Positions 33,091-46,173 of a stretch of 64,000 nucleotides of DNA are shown piece after piece. Within the stretch, counting starts at the first letter, position 1, and each line of letters opens with the position of its first letter. The notes below the pieces were generated by a model. It searched no databases, was not told the DNA's origin, and saw nothing but the letters and a program-made list of their open reading frames with translations. The position numbers and the translations under genes were made by a program. This stretch comes from Ophioderma brevispina (Eukaryota > Echinodermata > Ophiuroidea > Amphilepidida > Ophiodermatidae), in the NCBI GenBank assembly GCA_023653785.1, contig JAMKCH010005375.1, positions 1-64,000 on the forward strand. Direction: 5' to 3'.

Positions 33091-33495
33091 ATTTTTCGGC
33101 TATATTAATTATTATTATGGAGATATTTTGAGATATTGTGAATTGGACAATTCTGTAATCAGAGGTGACGGGGAAGCTCTATGTCTAAACAGAATTGGGT
33201 ATAATTTCAAATACAAATCTCTAATTTCAGTAAACTCTGGTCAAATTCACAAACGTAGTAATACTATTATATCACAACTGTCATAACAATCAATTGATCT
33301 ATTATCGAGGAAAAATCAGGAGGGGTTCTACTGATCACATTCCCCAGTGGGGGTGGTACGCAAGAGGCGGACACCCCCTCCACATCCAAAAAAAGCCCAA
33401 CATAAGCTAAAATGCTAAACATACAAAATGGCTTGTTTGTCGAAAAAAAAGTTTACATTTTGTAAAAAGTCCAACTTTGCCAAGCTATACCCTTG
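33091..33495. other. Intergenic DNA, nothing recognised
   Basis: No gene or shared repeat was noted. Confidence 0.5.
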
Positions 33496-33680
33496 GGTCC
33501 ATTGGACCATTGCATCTTAACATGAATGTCCATTGGACAACTAACACTGGGTATAATGTTCCCTTTGGACCATTGTATCTGGTATTAATGTCCAGTGGAC
33601 AACTAACACTGAATACTATGGTCCCCTGGACCATGGTAAAGGATATTATTTTCCTGTGGAACAACCTTAACACTAGGAGT
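33496..33680. repeat. Minisatellite, about 62-bp period, three units
   Basis: GTCCATTGGACAACTAACAC starts near 33,528, GTCCAGTGGACAACTAACAC near 33,590 and a diverged TTCCTGTGGAACAACCTTAAC near 33,650. Each is followed about 30 bases later by TGGACCATTG. GTCCANTGGAC is itself nearly palindromic, which explains why both strands stay open. Confidence 0.75.
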
Positions 33681-34150
33681 TGTAACCCTGGGAAATGCTT
33701 CCTGAGTTTATAGTTTATATCCGTGATATTGGGAAATTATTGTGAATATATTAAAGCTCAGACCACTGGGCCGTACTCGTACAAGCTTCAGTCTCCGACC
33801 ATCGTTGCACGATTAACAAATTACCGTTTGGAAAAAAAAATCTGCGTTTCGTTATTTATGCCAGCCATTTCATTTGGTGTCAATAACATTATACGCAACA
33901 ACAGAAATCAGAAGAAAAAAAATAACTACACTCCAAATCTCCACAGAAGTATTCGAAACCTGGTTCCTTGGTTTCGAACAAACTTCATTAGAATTTGAGA
34001 GACCTCGCCTTTACAAAAAAACCACGGAAGGGGTTTTGGACAACCACCGCTTGTTTTATTCATTGTCCATCCCTTTTAATAGCTATTCATGATAGAAGAC
34101 CGTAACACATAGGACTATTATATCGCGGACACTGATTACTTTAAACTGCT
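33681..34150. other. Intergenic DNA, no gene recognised
   Basis: Two overlapping plus-strand frames (91 and 72 codons) lie here in different phases without domains. Confidence 0.45.
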
Positions 34151-34159
34151 GTAACAGGC

Positions 34160-34410
34160 ACTTATAGTCCGGTGGGGGATATGGCCCGCTTCACATACAC
34201 AATAGGCTACAAATACATGATGCAGTCGGGCTACCATTCCTAGGTGCAGTTGTGTCCAGTGGACCTCTGTTACAAGGGGGAAAAAAATTATGTCCGGAGG
34301 AGCATTCTCCTCATCGTCCGGTTAGGGCTATTGTTCCTAGGGACAAGGGTCCGAGGACCCCCTGTCCCCTAGGAACAATAGCCCGTCGGACTATAAATCT
34401 CCCGGACTAT
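34160..34410. repeat. Foldback block with a strong central hairpin
   Basis: GGGCTATTGTTCCTAGGG at 34,326 is mirrored by CCCCTAGGAACAATAGCCC ending at 34,383, with a GGGTCC/GGACCC inner stem and a short loop. Outer arms carry GTCCGG/GTCGGAC and TATAGTCCGG/CGGACTATA. The transcribed form would fold into a stem of nearly 28 pairs. Probably a small palindromic transposable element. Confidence 0.65.
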
Positions 34411-35512
34411 CTCGCTTTCACACCGGTAAAAAAACACAAGTCCTATTGTGGGATATTTTGGTGTCCTGTGCGAATCATTTTCCGTGAGGGTAGCATGTTA
34501 TTATCAAATGAGAGCGCATAGCAAGTACAATACTCTTCTAGTAAAAATAGTGACTTTCGATTCATGTGATAAATAGCCCCCGGAAAGAATGCCCTGGTCG
34601 GAAACGGTTAGGAGGCGTCCGTGACAGCCGAAAATAAGCGGGTGGCGCGCTGTTCAAGTGCTCTTATCGTAAAAGTAAATCGGAATGTGCTAAGGTGAAT
34701 GAAGCCCGACTATGCAATTTTCAGGTCTTATCATGTGATTTATGCATTGAAATTATTCAAAATGGTTTACGTCTGTGAAAAGAGAGTTTCTTTAATCACC
34801 TTTTTACGTGCTTTTCAATGGGGCAATTATTGGTACTGTGCCCCTTCGAAACAGTACGTGATAGACTACCCATGGCAGGTTTTTCGAGTGAAAAATGCTT
34901 AAGTTCCATTTTTTGAGATGAAGTGCTAAAAGTTTGCATTAAGAAAATAGGCTATGCTCGATTTCAGAGTCTAAGTCATTTTTGATTACATTGTGAAGGC
35001 AATAGGGGTGTTGTCAGACTTTTCACGAATATTGTGTCGAGTTTAATTCCAATATCCGCGAGTTAACATGTTCCAAAATGAGGAGAAAATTGCCACAAAG
35101 CTTGCGAGATTTTGAGAGGGCAGGTGTGTGTGTGGGGGGGGGGGGGGTGGGGGTGGGGGCAGTGGAGTCTAGCCATGAAGTTGGGCATCTATTGTGAGGC
35201 TACCAAAGGATCATTCATGGCAGTCTGACCGCTACCATCTGAGATCTGATATATTTCCCATCCACAGGGAATAACTGTGAGGAAGGGACAGTTTGACGCA
35301 ACAAATTCGGTATGAGAGACCATTGCGGATTTATATCTCACCAACCAAGCAATGATATGGAATATAATTTGACACTTTTCTTGAAAATGTCTAACATTTC
35401 TAAAAATACAGAAAAAAATATGAAATTAAGCTATTGATCATGTTCGAAGGAGGGCGGCACAGTACCAAATCAATCCACGTTTGGTTAAGGGGTCAGTTCC
35501 GGTCAAAAACAA

Positions 35513-35797
35513 GTCCTTGGAGTCTTGGAGTACAATACCAATATCGATTGCAATATCTCATAGTTCCATATATCCATTTGTATTCATACTTCCCTGAATC
35601 CATGGCGTATAAGTGACGTAAAAATGTGATGTTTGTAATTTATTTTGATACCAAATGTTATGAAGAAATTCCACGCTATCCTCAGGTCCAAAATTTATAG
35701 GACTCAACGTTCAAGTAGGGAAATAAATGGGGTGGTAAACACACCTCTCCTTAGGGTGTGCTGGTACAAAAAATGGCCTCAGGTAGACGATTGTTTA
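35513..35797 (+). mobile_element. Family 1 TTAA MITE, right part, inside unit B
   Basis: Runs from CAAGTCCTTGGAGTC to GGCCTCAGGTAGACGATTG followed by TTTAA, matching the right third of 21,043-22,010. Unit D has the same truncation point (51,221), so the loss preceded duplication of the unit. Confidence 0.6.
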
Positions 35798-37344
35798 ATA
35801 CTAAATGTATAGTACATGTAAACAACAAAATATGCGCAGTGTTCAACAATAGCTTACGTATGTAAGTGCCCAAAGAAGGGAAGTCCATAGAACCCGACTA
35901 ATTAAAACTTTAAAATTTTAACTGTAAGGCTGATATATTTTATCTATTTTGATGTGAAAAAAGCGCGTTTAAGTCAGATAATTACAAAAAATCAGAGAGA
36001 AAGAGAGAGAGAGAGAGGGGAGTGGAAAGGGATCCCTTAGTTACTTGTGTCTAGAAAGGCTTGTGGATTTTTATAAATATATGAGCCACTTTCGTGATTT
36101 TTATTTTGACATACATCCAATATGAATCGCCATTGCAACCTATGACTTTCCTCAGTTTACAATAACAAAATGTGTTTCACTACATAATGAAAATGTCATA
36201 TTATCTTATGGAACTCATTAACGCTTCATTTTACGGATAACGCACAAAGGAAGAAGAGCGAAAGAGATATTTCAACTTGTTCTATACAAAGCTCCATTTA
36301 AGATTTAGAAATCACCAAAGCGCAAAATAAATTTAATTGAAGCAAAAAGTCAAGTGAACGTAATGAACAGATATGTTTTTTTTTTATTTGCATTAAGCCG
36401 ATAATAACGAGGTAGTTTAATAACCATAACTGAACGCTTATATTTTTTTTTATTATTTTCATGGGATTGACGTCAATATTGTTTTGACAATAAAACAATA
36501 CATGTTTGCTTAATTTGCAAATAAGAAAATGGAATACCTGCTGCATTGAATCAATCACAATACCAAGACAATTGAATATCCATTAAAAGGAATGGTTTGC
36601 ATTTACGGTCAACCAATATATAATTCGGTAGTTATGAACTAATTGCAGTGCACCTCTACCTTAATTTGGTGTGTCACAAAACGTGACGTTATAATATCTT
36701 GCTTTTTAGTGATATTGTATGATAAGGTTCAAGCAAATACATTCGCCTGAGAGGGAATCATAATTTGTATGATTTTACATTTTGGCATCAACTGAAATAT
36801 CGGGGTATTTGTTACAAGCCAAAGGAGGCTGTATAACACCGAGATTTCGATTCCCAGGGATTACCATATTGATTTTAAATAAATAAAGGTGATACAAAAA
36901 GCAAAAGGGAAAGTTGTGTTAGTTTTTGTATTTCTGCTTATTTGAGAGAGTATCTTTTCATTGACGTTAGCTCAAAAATCCCACGGGAACTTAGACCCAG
37001 TCAATTCAGTAGTAGATCATCTATTAAGATGTTAATTCAGGATGGAAAATTCCATTATATATTTGTTATAACTCTTGGGCAATGTTCACATGATTATCCC
37101 AACAGACTCTACCACAGAAAATCTATTTTGAGTGCAAAACAGACGTAATTAACCCAATACTAGGCAAATAAAATTTCGACTTTCTCATTAAATGACCTAC
37201 ATTAAATAAAAAGCTAACGGCGCATTTCGTGATCCACCAAAATTCGCCCTCGGACTTCTTAACTAAAAAAACTGTTAGCTTCAGTAGTAATCACGGGTAC
37301 CTTATTTACGTGCAAATTCGGCCGCGTCTCTGGGAAATTCGCAA

Positions 37345-37510
37345 AAAATTTCAAAATGGTGCGCCGGAAGGCGGACGTGCCCATTTGTACACCGGGTGGG
37401 AGAGGCAAGCGAGGTGCTTGCCCAAGTGCACAAACATGGCGAACAGCGGGGCTCGACCCACAGCCTTATGTTATTAGGCGGCGATGATCCACCTGCCCCA
37501 TTTGCCCCCT
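37345..37510 (-). mobile_element. tRNA-derived SINE, internally deleted copy in unit B
   Basis: Flanked by AAATTCGCAA at 37,335-37,344 and 37,511-37,520. Sense strand is minus. It keeps the tRNA head (B box GTCGAGCCCCGC; loop with CAT-like anticodon region) and part of the body, but about 120 bases present in unit C are missing. Confidence 0.7.
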
Positions 37511-40500
37511 AAATTCGCAATTCTGTATTTTTGTCCGTAATTGGACAGGGAAACAAGCATGTGCTCATAACACAAAAACCGCAAGAGATCCGAATCAAAA
37601 TAACATTTGTGGATATAAGCTTTATCTCAATGATATCTACTGAACCACGATACAAAACTATTTGTGTCGGTGTCGGACTCACGAAAGCACCTTTAATTTA
37701 TCACAAAATGTAGTTACGACCTTTTTGCATTTGCACAAGGGAAGTGTATACAAACAGGTTATTACCGGAACAATCCGTCAGCGAGAGAACTCAAGAGTTC
37801 TAAACTGGTATATGGGATTCTGTGAGGATAATATTTGCGTTGCTGTAGTTAAAATGATTTATAATGTGTCTAGCTTTTCTAAATTTAAATCTGTTAAAAG
37901 GCCCACTTCTGATAACATGTCTCTTGTGTATAATTATGTTTGGTGGACGACAACATCTCAAAATGACCAAAAGACCCAGTTATAACCCATATATATAATT
38001 TCAGCCCGTACATTAAGTGAGGGCGTATATTATAAACCCATTACGGAGTGCAGGTAGATCTTGGCCTAGAGTGTGCTATAAATACAACCGCTATATAGAT
38101 AAAACATTTAGGGCATTACCACCGTTGTGGCAATTGCAGTATCAATATAATGCTAGTCGGCAAGCTAGCCAGCACGTGACGACCTGAATGAAATATCGAT
38201 TCAATTTCCTAGCCAAAAAGTCCACAATTCAGCTAACAAAATAAAATTTTAGTATGGTTGGTGCGTATTCTGGTAGGATGTTTAGGTTGAAATTGATTTG
38301 TTGCGGTTTGGGTTTCAATAGGGCTAAAACTGTCAAAAATAAATGGTGTTCAACTTTTGGGGACTGCTGTCCCTCCTTCAAGTGGGGGGGGGGAAGTTAG
38401 TACAGGGGAAAATTAAATCGAGTCACATTGTGTTTAATGTTCATAAGGCAGTTTAGAAAAAAAAAATATATATTTTCTTAGGTTCCAACATTTAGTCAAG
38501 CGTACAGCCCTAATTGTTCAAAGTTATTATGGCGTCGAGTAAATGTCCGATGATGTTGAAAGTGTTGTCAAGTGATTCCTCTTGTCATACTGAAACTGAT
38601 GCTGCTTGTCATACTGCTGCCCACTGAAGAAGAGGCAAGCAAGTCTGATAAATTTGAACCCTATCATTTTCTAACAGTTTGGATGAAAGACCGCAAGAAA
38701 ATCAATTTTTTTAGCACCAACATCCTACGGGAAAAATCATTGACATACCAAACCCACTCAATGCGCCCGTTTTTAGTTTTTGGGGGTTTGTTTTATTTAC
38801 ATATCAAAAATGATCAAGGTATTGACATGATAAGAGGAAATTATAACACAATAATCTAAATGGAAATTATGAAAAAGTATATATGGAGGCAATAATGGCC
38901 AGAAGTGATAGTTCACTATACAAACATAAGTTAGCTTGAATTAAAAAAGAACACTCTAAAAAGGATGTGTTTGCCTTATTTGCAGGATAGATGATTCATA
39001 GGTCCAAAAATTGTTGGTTTTACAGACAAGATGTGTGTGTTTTTTTTTATTTGAAAATACAATTTTAAACTACACGGCCAGACCATTGTAAAAGATTCAA
39101 TATTGCATCTTCAAAAGAATCTTTGCACGCTATCTCAGTGTATTACTCATTGCAAATGTTTCATCCCTAAACAATACCGAATAAAATTAGACTATATGTA
39201 CTTCATGAATCAATATGACTACGAAGTAGACGTAGTGAACCTCCTGACTTAAAAAGGAAAGAAAAAGTGTTTGTCAACAACTACTGATCCCTTGTTTTTG
39301 TTTGTTTTTTGCATGTTGATGAAGGTTGTGCTGTTTGTCTTTGTTTGCCATTTTTTTCCCAGACAACAAGCGGGGGTTTTGTTATTAGCAGACTGTTATA
39401 AAACAGTTTAAAGGGAGGTTCTGGCAAAAAACAAACCATATTTGTGAGGTGGTGCTCTTCTGTGGGATAGTTGCCTTGTGGATATCCTGCTAAGCTGCTA
39501 TAAGATCAAATGTTCAAGCACACACACTAGTATACAGCTTACTTACACAGCCTACTTTTGAGTGTTGGGCTGTGAAAAAAAAAGGGTTGGTTTATCTTAT
39601 TTGCGAGGTTCACATACACGATCCGTTATCGTTTATTCAATAATACCGTTTCACAGCTTCGTACTCCTAAGGCCATGCTTTGCACTCGGTTTAGAGCTAC
39701 GGGTACGCAGAACCTTCTGAACTGTTATCACCTTCTCCGGGTTTCATGTTGCTAGAGAGTCGGGGGATGCTCTATTGTATTCCAATTTGCCCTCTAAATT
39801 TCCATAGGGTTTCCCGTAAGTTACTATCTGGTTTACGTACCCTATGATTTCTTATCGCAGAATTACTTGCCTATTTTTCATATATCACTAATACAGGTTC
39901 GACCTCAATTTCCACGGATATTTCTTGTTTATCCAACTCACATTTTTCGGGCTTAAAGGATTACGCTACTTTAAAATGAATAAACTGTTGCAAGTTTACG
40001 GGCATATTTACAAATGGTTTGTTTTAGATATCAGTAGTGAAGAACAAAGATTGGGCTTTCTACGTAGAACGTAATTTTGATACTAGCATGAATGGACAGT
40101 AAAATTGTTAAAATATCGATACAATCTCGTGTATGTTATCTTGCTTGACTTACGATGCCATAGTGCGTCATAATGGAATTTTTGTAGTGTGTTTTGCGGC
40201 ATTGGAAAGTGAAGCTCATTGGTTACAAAATTTAAAGGGAAAATGGATGTTTAATAAGGCGGAAAATCGGTTTTGTGTTATCGGATGGAAGTAACAAAAT
40301 AAAAAATACTTCCCTTTGAGCATTTGACGAACTGACGGATCTACTTATTATTAATAGAAGAATGTTGCTAATAAACTAATTATTATCGTATACCGACAAT
40401 AATTCAACGGCCGCTTATGAAAACGTCATTCAAATGTGAACTATCGGGGAAAGAGCAAGTTGCGTATCAACCCCGCTCATTAGCGCTCGTTGGTTTTGGT

Positions 40501-41960
40501 TTACAAAGTCAATACCATCGTTTGATTGGGCTAATTCAGAATGACACAAAAACAGTAAATATCACGTGTCGATGGGGCGCATTGACTTAGGCTCGGGATC
40601 CCCGGTGATCTCCAAAATCTAATTACCAAAATCCCCATTGTATGACGCCTCCCACTCTTGAGCTTACAACCGTCACAGTTTCCTATGGACAATTATCAAC
40701 ACAAATGTGTATAAAAATTCGAAAATTGGGGGCGCTATTCAAATAGTATGGAGTTCTGTGTGCATTTGAGATTCTTAGCACGTTTTGTTTTATTGTTCAC
40801 TTAGCAGGGCACCGTAGTGATAGAGTGTGCGCTTCCCGATAAAACTATGATTTTATTTAAACAACTAATTAGGATTTGATAAGGATACATTTATGAAAAA
40901 CACTTACAAGCCCCCCTTTATGGTGGCCCAGCTGGAATCAAGGTCACCGGGTGAATGGTGGTGGTGTGTGTGTGGGGGGGGGGGGGGGGGTGGCGGCGGG
41001 GTATGTGGGAGGCTCAACATTTTAGAAGGCTCCAATCATGATTTTTAAAAGCTCGCGACACTAGTTACGTTTATCAGGATGACAAGGATTCTAACAATAT
41101 ATAATGACTTATGGGGAAAAAAACTGTCAAAATGGGTAGGGCAAAAGTCAATTTGGCGTGTACATGGATCAAATGTTAAAAGTTGCTTGGAAAATTTCTT
41201 TCAGTAATATGTGGTCCAGAGGCGTCCCTAACTTAAAAAGAATGAAACGATGATTATTTTGCCTCATGGCTTTCTTATATAGATTCCAAAACATTACGTC
41301 ACAGGTCACTATAAGCCAATACCGTACAAAAGCTATTGACTTTGTTTGCCATATTTAGTCAAGGCTAAACTAGGCAGTAACAACAGTTATCTAATTAGTA
41401 ACGTGACGGATTTAATTGGCGCCAAGATAGCGACGAACCTCCATTTTGAAGCTATGAAAGTCCTGGTTTGTGCTACATGTAGAGGAATGGCGTTCCATAA
41501 GTCTATAAGAATGGGAGAAATTATCTTCTTGGGATTAGGAGGCCAGGTTGGGACCTTGCGATTTCACATCGGTGTTAAGGTGTTAATGCCATGTGATGGA
41601 ATAAAAAAAAAGTGTTTCACAAAATGTTAATTTTTTCTCAACACACAATCAGGATCATCAGATTTTTGGAGGGGCCAAACAGGAAATTCAAGGAAAGGAA
41701 ATAGCCGCATCGATACCTGATCTCGACAAGAACTCATACTTTCAGTACAATCAAAAAAAGACGCAATAGAATACCGTCAAATGTGGTCAATCAGAGACCA
41801 TTACTATATTCAAGTCCCGGTTGAAGCTTTGCAAACATTTAAAAACAATCGCCCAAATGAACGCCATATCCCCAAGCAAAGTCATTCGGTCAAGTGGGCT
41901 TACAATATGACTAGTGTACAACGTAATTCTTGTAGGGAACTATGCTGCTGATGTTTAATA

Positions 41961-43064
41961 GGCGGAGGACCAGCCATCTGAAGCAATGCTCAATGTGTCA
42001 TAAATCCAGCTATTTATAAATTCAACATATTTTACATGATTAAACTATTCAATTTTCTACACCTTTCACACTTCTTGAAAGTTTAAGTTACGAGTGAGTT
42101 TTGTTACTTAGCAAGATAAAAATAGCCAGCAGGTGAAAGTGGCCAGTCTAAAATTCACACCTTTCACCAATGAATGTAATCTCTGGATCTAGAGGGACCC
42201 GATGGGATGGGGTGAAACGGCAAAAATTGAATAACAAGGTCTCGTTGTAATACATTTTTTTTAATAATAAACAATAAAAAAACACTAACCAACAAAACTA
42301 ACCGAACAAAACCAAAGCAGCACTGCTCAGTGATTTTGGAAATTGTGGAATGGATAAAAAACAAAATTGAACTAAGCATCAACACTGGCCAATTATGATA
42401 GTATGCTTAAGATTGGTATTTCTGAGTGTTGATAAAATGTTTCATTTACTCCATTCTCCTTTAATGAAACGAACTTTTATAAAACAACCAGTTCTTACGA
42501 TGTAGCAGACATGGGTATTAATATTTGGTATATGTCCGATTTTTTGAGTATACTGAGAGGTTCCGGGAATAAACCTTTTATTCAAGTAGGGGGTTCTCGT
42601 AATTAGTTCTGAATCAGTTAATCCTCATGTGCAAATCAGGTTTTTACTCTTCGCTTGTACAATTGAATTGAGATTTTCCCCATTATCGGAGCCCTCATTA
42701 ATCCGCGGCACCTTTCGCCCTACTGTCAACATTTTAAGCAAGTATCGGGTTGCAAGCGGTAGTTCGTGCCTTATTTTGTTTAACCGAAATAAAATGAAAA
42801 AAGAATGAAAATAATTGATATTTTCGCTGTTCTGCCTGATGAATCACTTTATTACAAACTTGGAAGGAGTGTCCATGACATGTGTTACATAAGGCTTATT
42901 TCTTCAAAAATTCATAAATGCATCCATCATTTAATATATTTAAAAATTCAAATGTTAAAAAGTAATTTGTGGCTTAGAATTCTTTTAAATTTCTCAATGT
43001 TTGGTACTTACTTTGAAGTTATGGTCGACTATAGTTAGGGTGTATCCTTGTCGGAGACCCTGTA
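41961..43064. other. Spacer between units B and C, no gene recognised
   Basis: Frames at 42,164-42,385 (-) and 42,805-43,038 (+) have no recognisable domain. No repeat shared with the rest of the window was noticed. Confidence 0.45.
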
Positions 43065-44354
43065 TATTGAGCCACTTTAGTGATTTTTTTTTGTGCATGC
43101 ATCCCCCATATGAATTGCCATTGACACACCTCTGATGTCCGCAGTTCTCCAATAACAAAATGTGTTTCCTAAATAAGGGAAAATGTAATTTATCTAATGG
43201 AACCTCATCAGCTTCATTACGGAATGTTTCAAATTGGTATATGACAAAGATCCATGTAAGATTTATAAATCAGGCAAAAGCGCAAAAAGAAAATTTAATT
43301 GACGAAAAAGTCAAGTGAACGTAATGAACGTTGATATGTTTTTTTTTTAATTTGCATTAAGTCGATAATAACGGGGGTAGTTTAATAAACTATTAACTGA
43401 AAACGCTTTATATATTTTGTTATTATTTTCATGGGGTTAAAGTCCAAATTGTTTGACAATATTAAACAAAACAGGCTGCTTAATTTGCAAATATAAGACG
43501 AAAATGGAATACCTGCTCTAATGAATCAATCACAGTAACAAGACATTTCAAAACATCCATGAAAGGAATGGTTTGGATTCCATTTCAACGGCGTTAATTT
43601 ACGGCGGTCAACCATTATAATTCGGTCTGAAATAATTGCCAGGTGATCTTATCTACCTCAGATTTGTTAACAAACCGCGACGTTCTAATATCGTTGCTTT
43701 TCGTGTGATATTGTATGACAAGTTTCAAATGCAACACATTCAGCACGTTCAAGGTAATTAATAAAAATTTTATTGATTTTTCATTTTGGCATCAAATGAA
43801 ATATCGTGGGTATGTTACAAAGCAAAGAGTCTAGTAGAACAAAGATATGACTTAGCATTTCCAGCGATTAACATTATTTTAAATAAATAAAGGTAATACA
43901 AAACAGCCAAAAAGGGAAAGTTGTGTTTATTTTTGTTCGCTTATTTGAGAGAGTATCTTTTCAGTAGGCTACCAAATCCCTCGAAATTCGACCCAGTCAA
44001 TTCAAGTAGATTATCCACTTAAGATGCAATTTCCGTGATTGAATTCCTATGTAGTGTAATCTCCTGCAATGTTCACATGGTTATCCCAAACAGACCTTTT
44101 TCACAGAATTCATTTTGAGGAAAACAGACGTTAATTAAACCCAATAACCAGGCAATATGTTATCCTTTCTCATTAAATATATATCACATTCTGCGCGTTG
44201 ACCTACATTAAATAACAAAAAAAATCTTTAAAGGCGCATTTCGATATCCACAACCTCGCCCCCGGGACTTAACTAAAAACCGTTAGCTTCAGTAATCACG
44301 TGTACCTTTATATTACTTGGCAAATTCTTGGCCGCGTCTCTGGGAAATTCGCAA

Positions 44355-44639
44355 AAAATGCAAATGTTGCGCCCACAGGCGGAGTGCCCAACTCTCTATC
44401 ATTGGCGTTGGGCCAGGCCTACCTCATATAATGTACTGTGGGGGGTTCTGCCACTCCTCCCACACAGAGAGTCTGTTGTGCATTCCCCAGCATATGCCGG
44501 TACACATTATACACCGGGTGGAGAGAGGGAAAGCGAGGTGCCTTGTCCAAGTGACACAACTAATTGGTACAGCGGGGCTCGACCACACAACCTTCGGCTT
44601 ATGAGGCGAGCGATGATCCACTGCCACCACTTTGCCACT
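44355..44639 (-). mobile_element. tRNA-derived SINE, full-length copy (285 bp)
   Basis: Perfect 10-base target duplication AAATTCGCAA at 44,345-44,354 and 44,640-44,649. On the minus strand the head carries an A-box-like GTGGTGGCAGTGG, an anticodon loop containing CTCATAA (anticodon CAT, Met-like) and B box GGTCGAGCCCC. The body has GGACAAGGCACCTCGCTTTC and a CTCTCCACCCGGTGTATAAT phrase, a core shared by many invertebrate SINEs. Unit B has an internally deleted copy at the same site and unit A has none. Confidence 0.8.
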
Positions 44640-45055
44640 AAATTCGCAATTCTGGATTTTCTCGTATGGGACCCAGGGAAACAAGCATTGCTCATAACAC
44701 AAAACCCGCAAGATCGGAATCAACTAAAATGTTTGTGGATAACTTTTCTCCAATTGATATCTAATAACCACGATACTAACGGCAAATGTGTCGGATCACG
44801 AAACGACACCTTTAATTTATCCCCAAATGTTAGTTACGCTTGTTGCATGTTGCCACAAGGACACGTTGTATACAAACCTGTTATACACAAATCCGTCAGA
44901 TGAGAACTACAAGGTTCTACCTGGTATTATGGGATTTCTGTGAGATACTCATTTGCATTGCTGTGAAATGTTAAAATGAATGGTTATTGCTTTTTTCTAA
45001 ATTTAAATCTGTTCAAAAGCGTCCCACTTCTGATAAATTCTTTGTTTTATAATTA

Positions 45056-46028
45056 GTGAAGGAGCTAGGACCCAGGTCAAAATTCATCGGTTACCCCTCA
45101 ATACAGAAAAAGGTGGGACCTTTGGTAGTAGTATGACCCTCTATATCAACGCTAGGTAGGTAGTACTCTCAAATTGTTGGTCATATTTTTCAATAGGGGC
45201 CAGTTTAAGTTAACACAGGGGTCAAACTTTTAAATTTCTCGCAGTGTTGAAAGTATGCCATATTGTCCGTTACAGTGCATCAAGGATTCCAAAAATTGTA
45301 TAGTTTGTACCAACTATGACCAATGTTTGGAGTTATAGGGTAAAAATGGCTAAAAGGTTAAATAAAGGCAATTTCTATTGTACAAGGGGTCAAAATCGGA
45401 ATTTTCTCCAATTTTGTTGAAATGATTAGATGTTGTTCCTTAGCTAATGAGTCAAAATAAGGAATCGTTTGTACCATCTGCAATGCCTAGTTACCATGTC
45501 TGGGACAAAAATAGTCATAGGTCAACATATCCAATACATTGGTGTTGACCTTCTTTGACCCTTATCTTCAGTAAGTAAGCATGTGTACATAAGACCCAAA
45601 CTGTACCTTTTAGGAGTCCCCTTCCCCAGGCAATAAACTTGCAAGTATAAAAATACTCAGATTAACTTTTGATGTTTGACCCTGTACAAAATTGAAATTA
45701 CCTGTTGTACCATGGTAGCCATTTTAATTTATAATGCCAAAACCAATGGTCGTAGGTGTACAAACTATACATTTTTGGAATATTCTGATTAGAGGAACAA
45801 TATGGCATACATTGCAACATGATTGGGGGCATTTTAAAAAGTTTGACCCATGTGTTTAAACTTAAATTGGACCCTATTGAAAAAGTGAACCACCATTTGA
45901 GAGTACTACCTACCTTTGATGTAGAGGGTCCATATACTAACTACCAAAGGTTGTCAGACCTTTTCTGTAGTGGAGGTGGGTAAACGAACTCTTAAATACG
46001 TCCCCTATGATATTCTGCTCCTCCTCTA
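45056..46028. mobile_element. Foldback element in unit C (973 bp)
   Basis: AATTA is duplicated at 45,051-45,055 and 46,029-46,033. Long inverted arms pair about 45,095-45,330 with 45,770-45,990, for example GTAGTACTCTCAAATTG versus CATTTGAGAGTACTACC and GTATAGTTTGTAC versus GTACAAACTATAC. Units A and B are uninterrupted here (AATTATGTTTGGTGG in B). Related to 16,460-17,155. Confidence 0.75.
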
Positions 46029-46173
46029 AATTATGTTTTTGGTTGGCGACCATATTCAAAATGACCAACAGGACAGTATAACCATATTAATAAGTTTCAG
46101 CTCACGATACATTAAGTGAGGGCGTATATTAAACATACGGAGTTGCAGTTATGATCTTGGCCTATAGTGTGCT

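Larger units (their letters stand above)
34427..41960 (+). repeat. Large repeat, unit B (about 7.5 kb, most complete copy)
   Basis: The reference copy. Segment 34,427-35,860 matches D 49,285-51,600; 35,860-37,270 matches A, C, D and E; 37,270-38,225 matches A and C; 38,225-40,680 matches C 46,790-49,230 and D 56,797-59,230; 40,680-41,960 matches D 59,230-59,998 plus 63,586-64,000. Open frames such as 38,572-38,859 (95 codons) and 37,662-37,985 (107 codons) are not preserved in C and D, so I see no coding constraint. It could be a large non-autonomous transposon or a segmental duplication; ends without clear inverted repeats leave this open. Confidence 0.7.

Noticed and set aside
40800..40850. 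tRNA-like A box (GTAGTGATAGAGTG) in units B and D
   Set aside because: No B box or cloverleaf follows in either copy, so at most an old truncated SINE head.
44328..44903. 191-codon plus-strand frame
   Set aside because: It runs through the SINE and its target duplications on the antisense strand and is broken in unit B.
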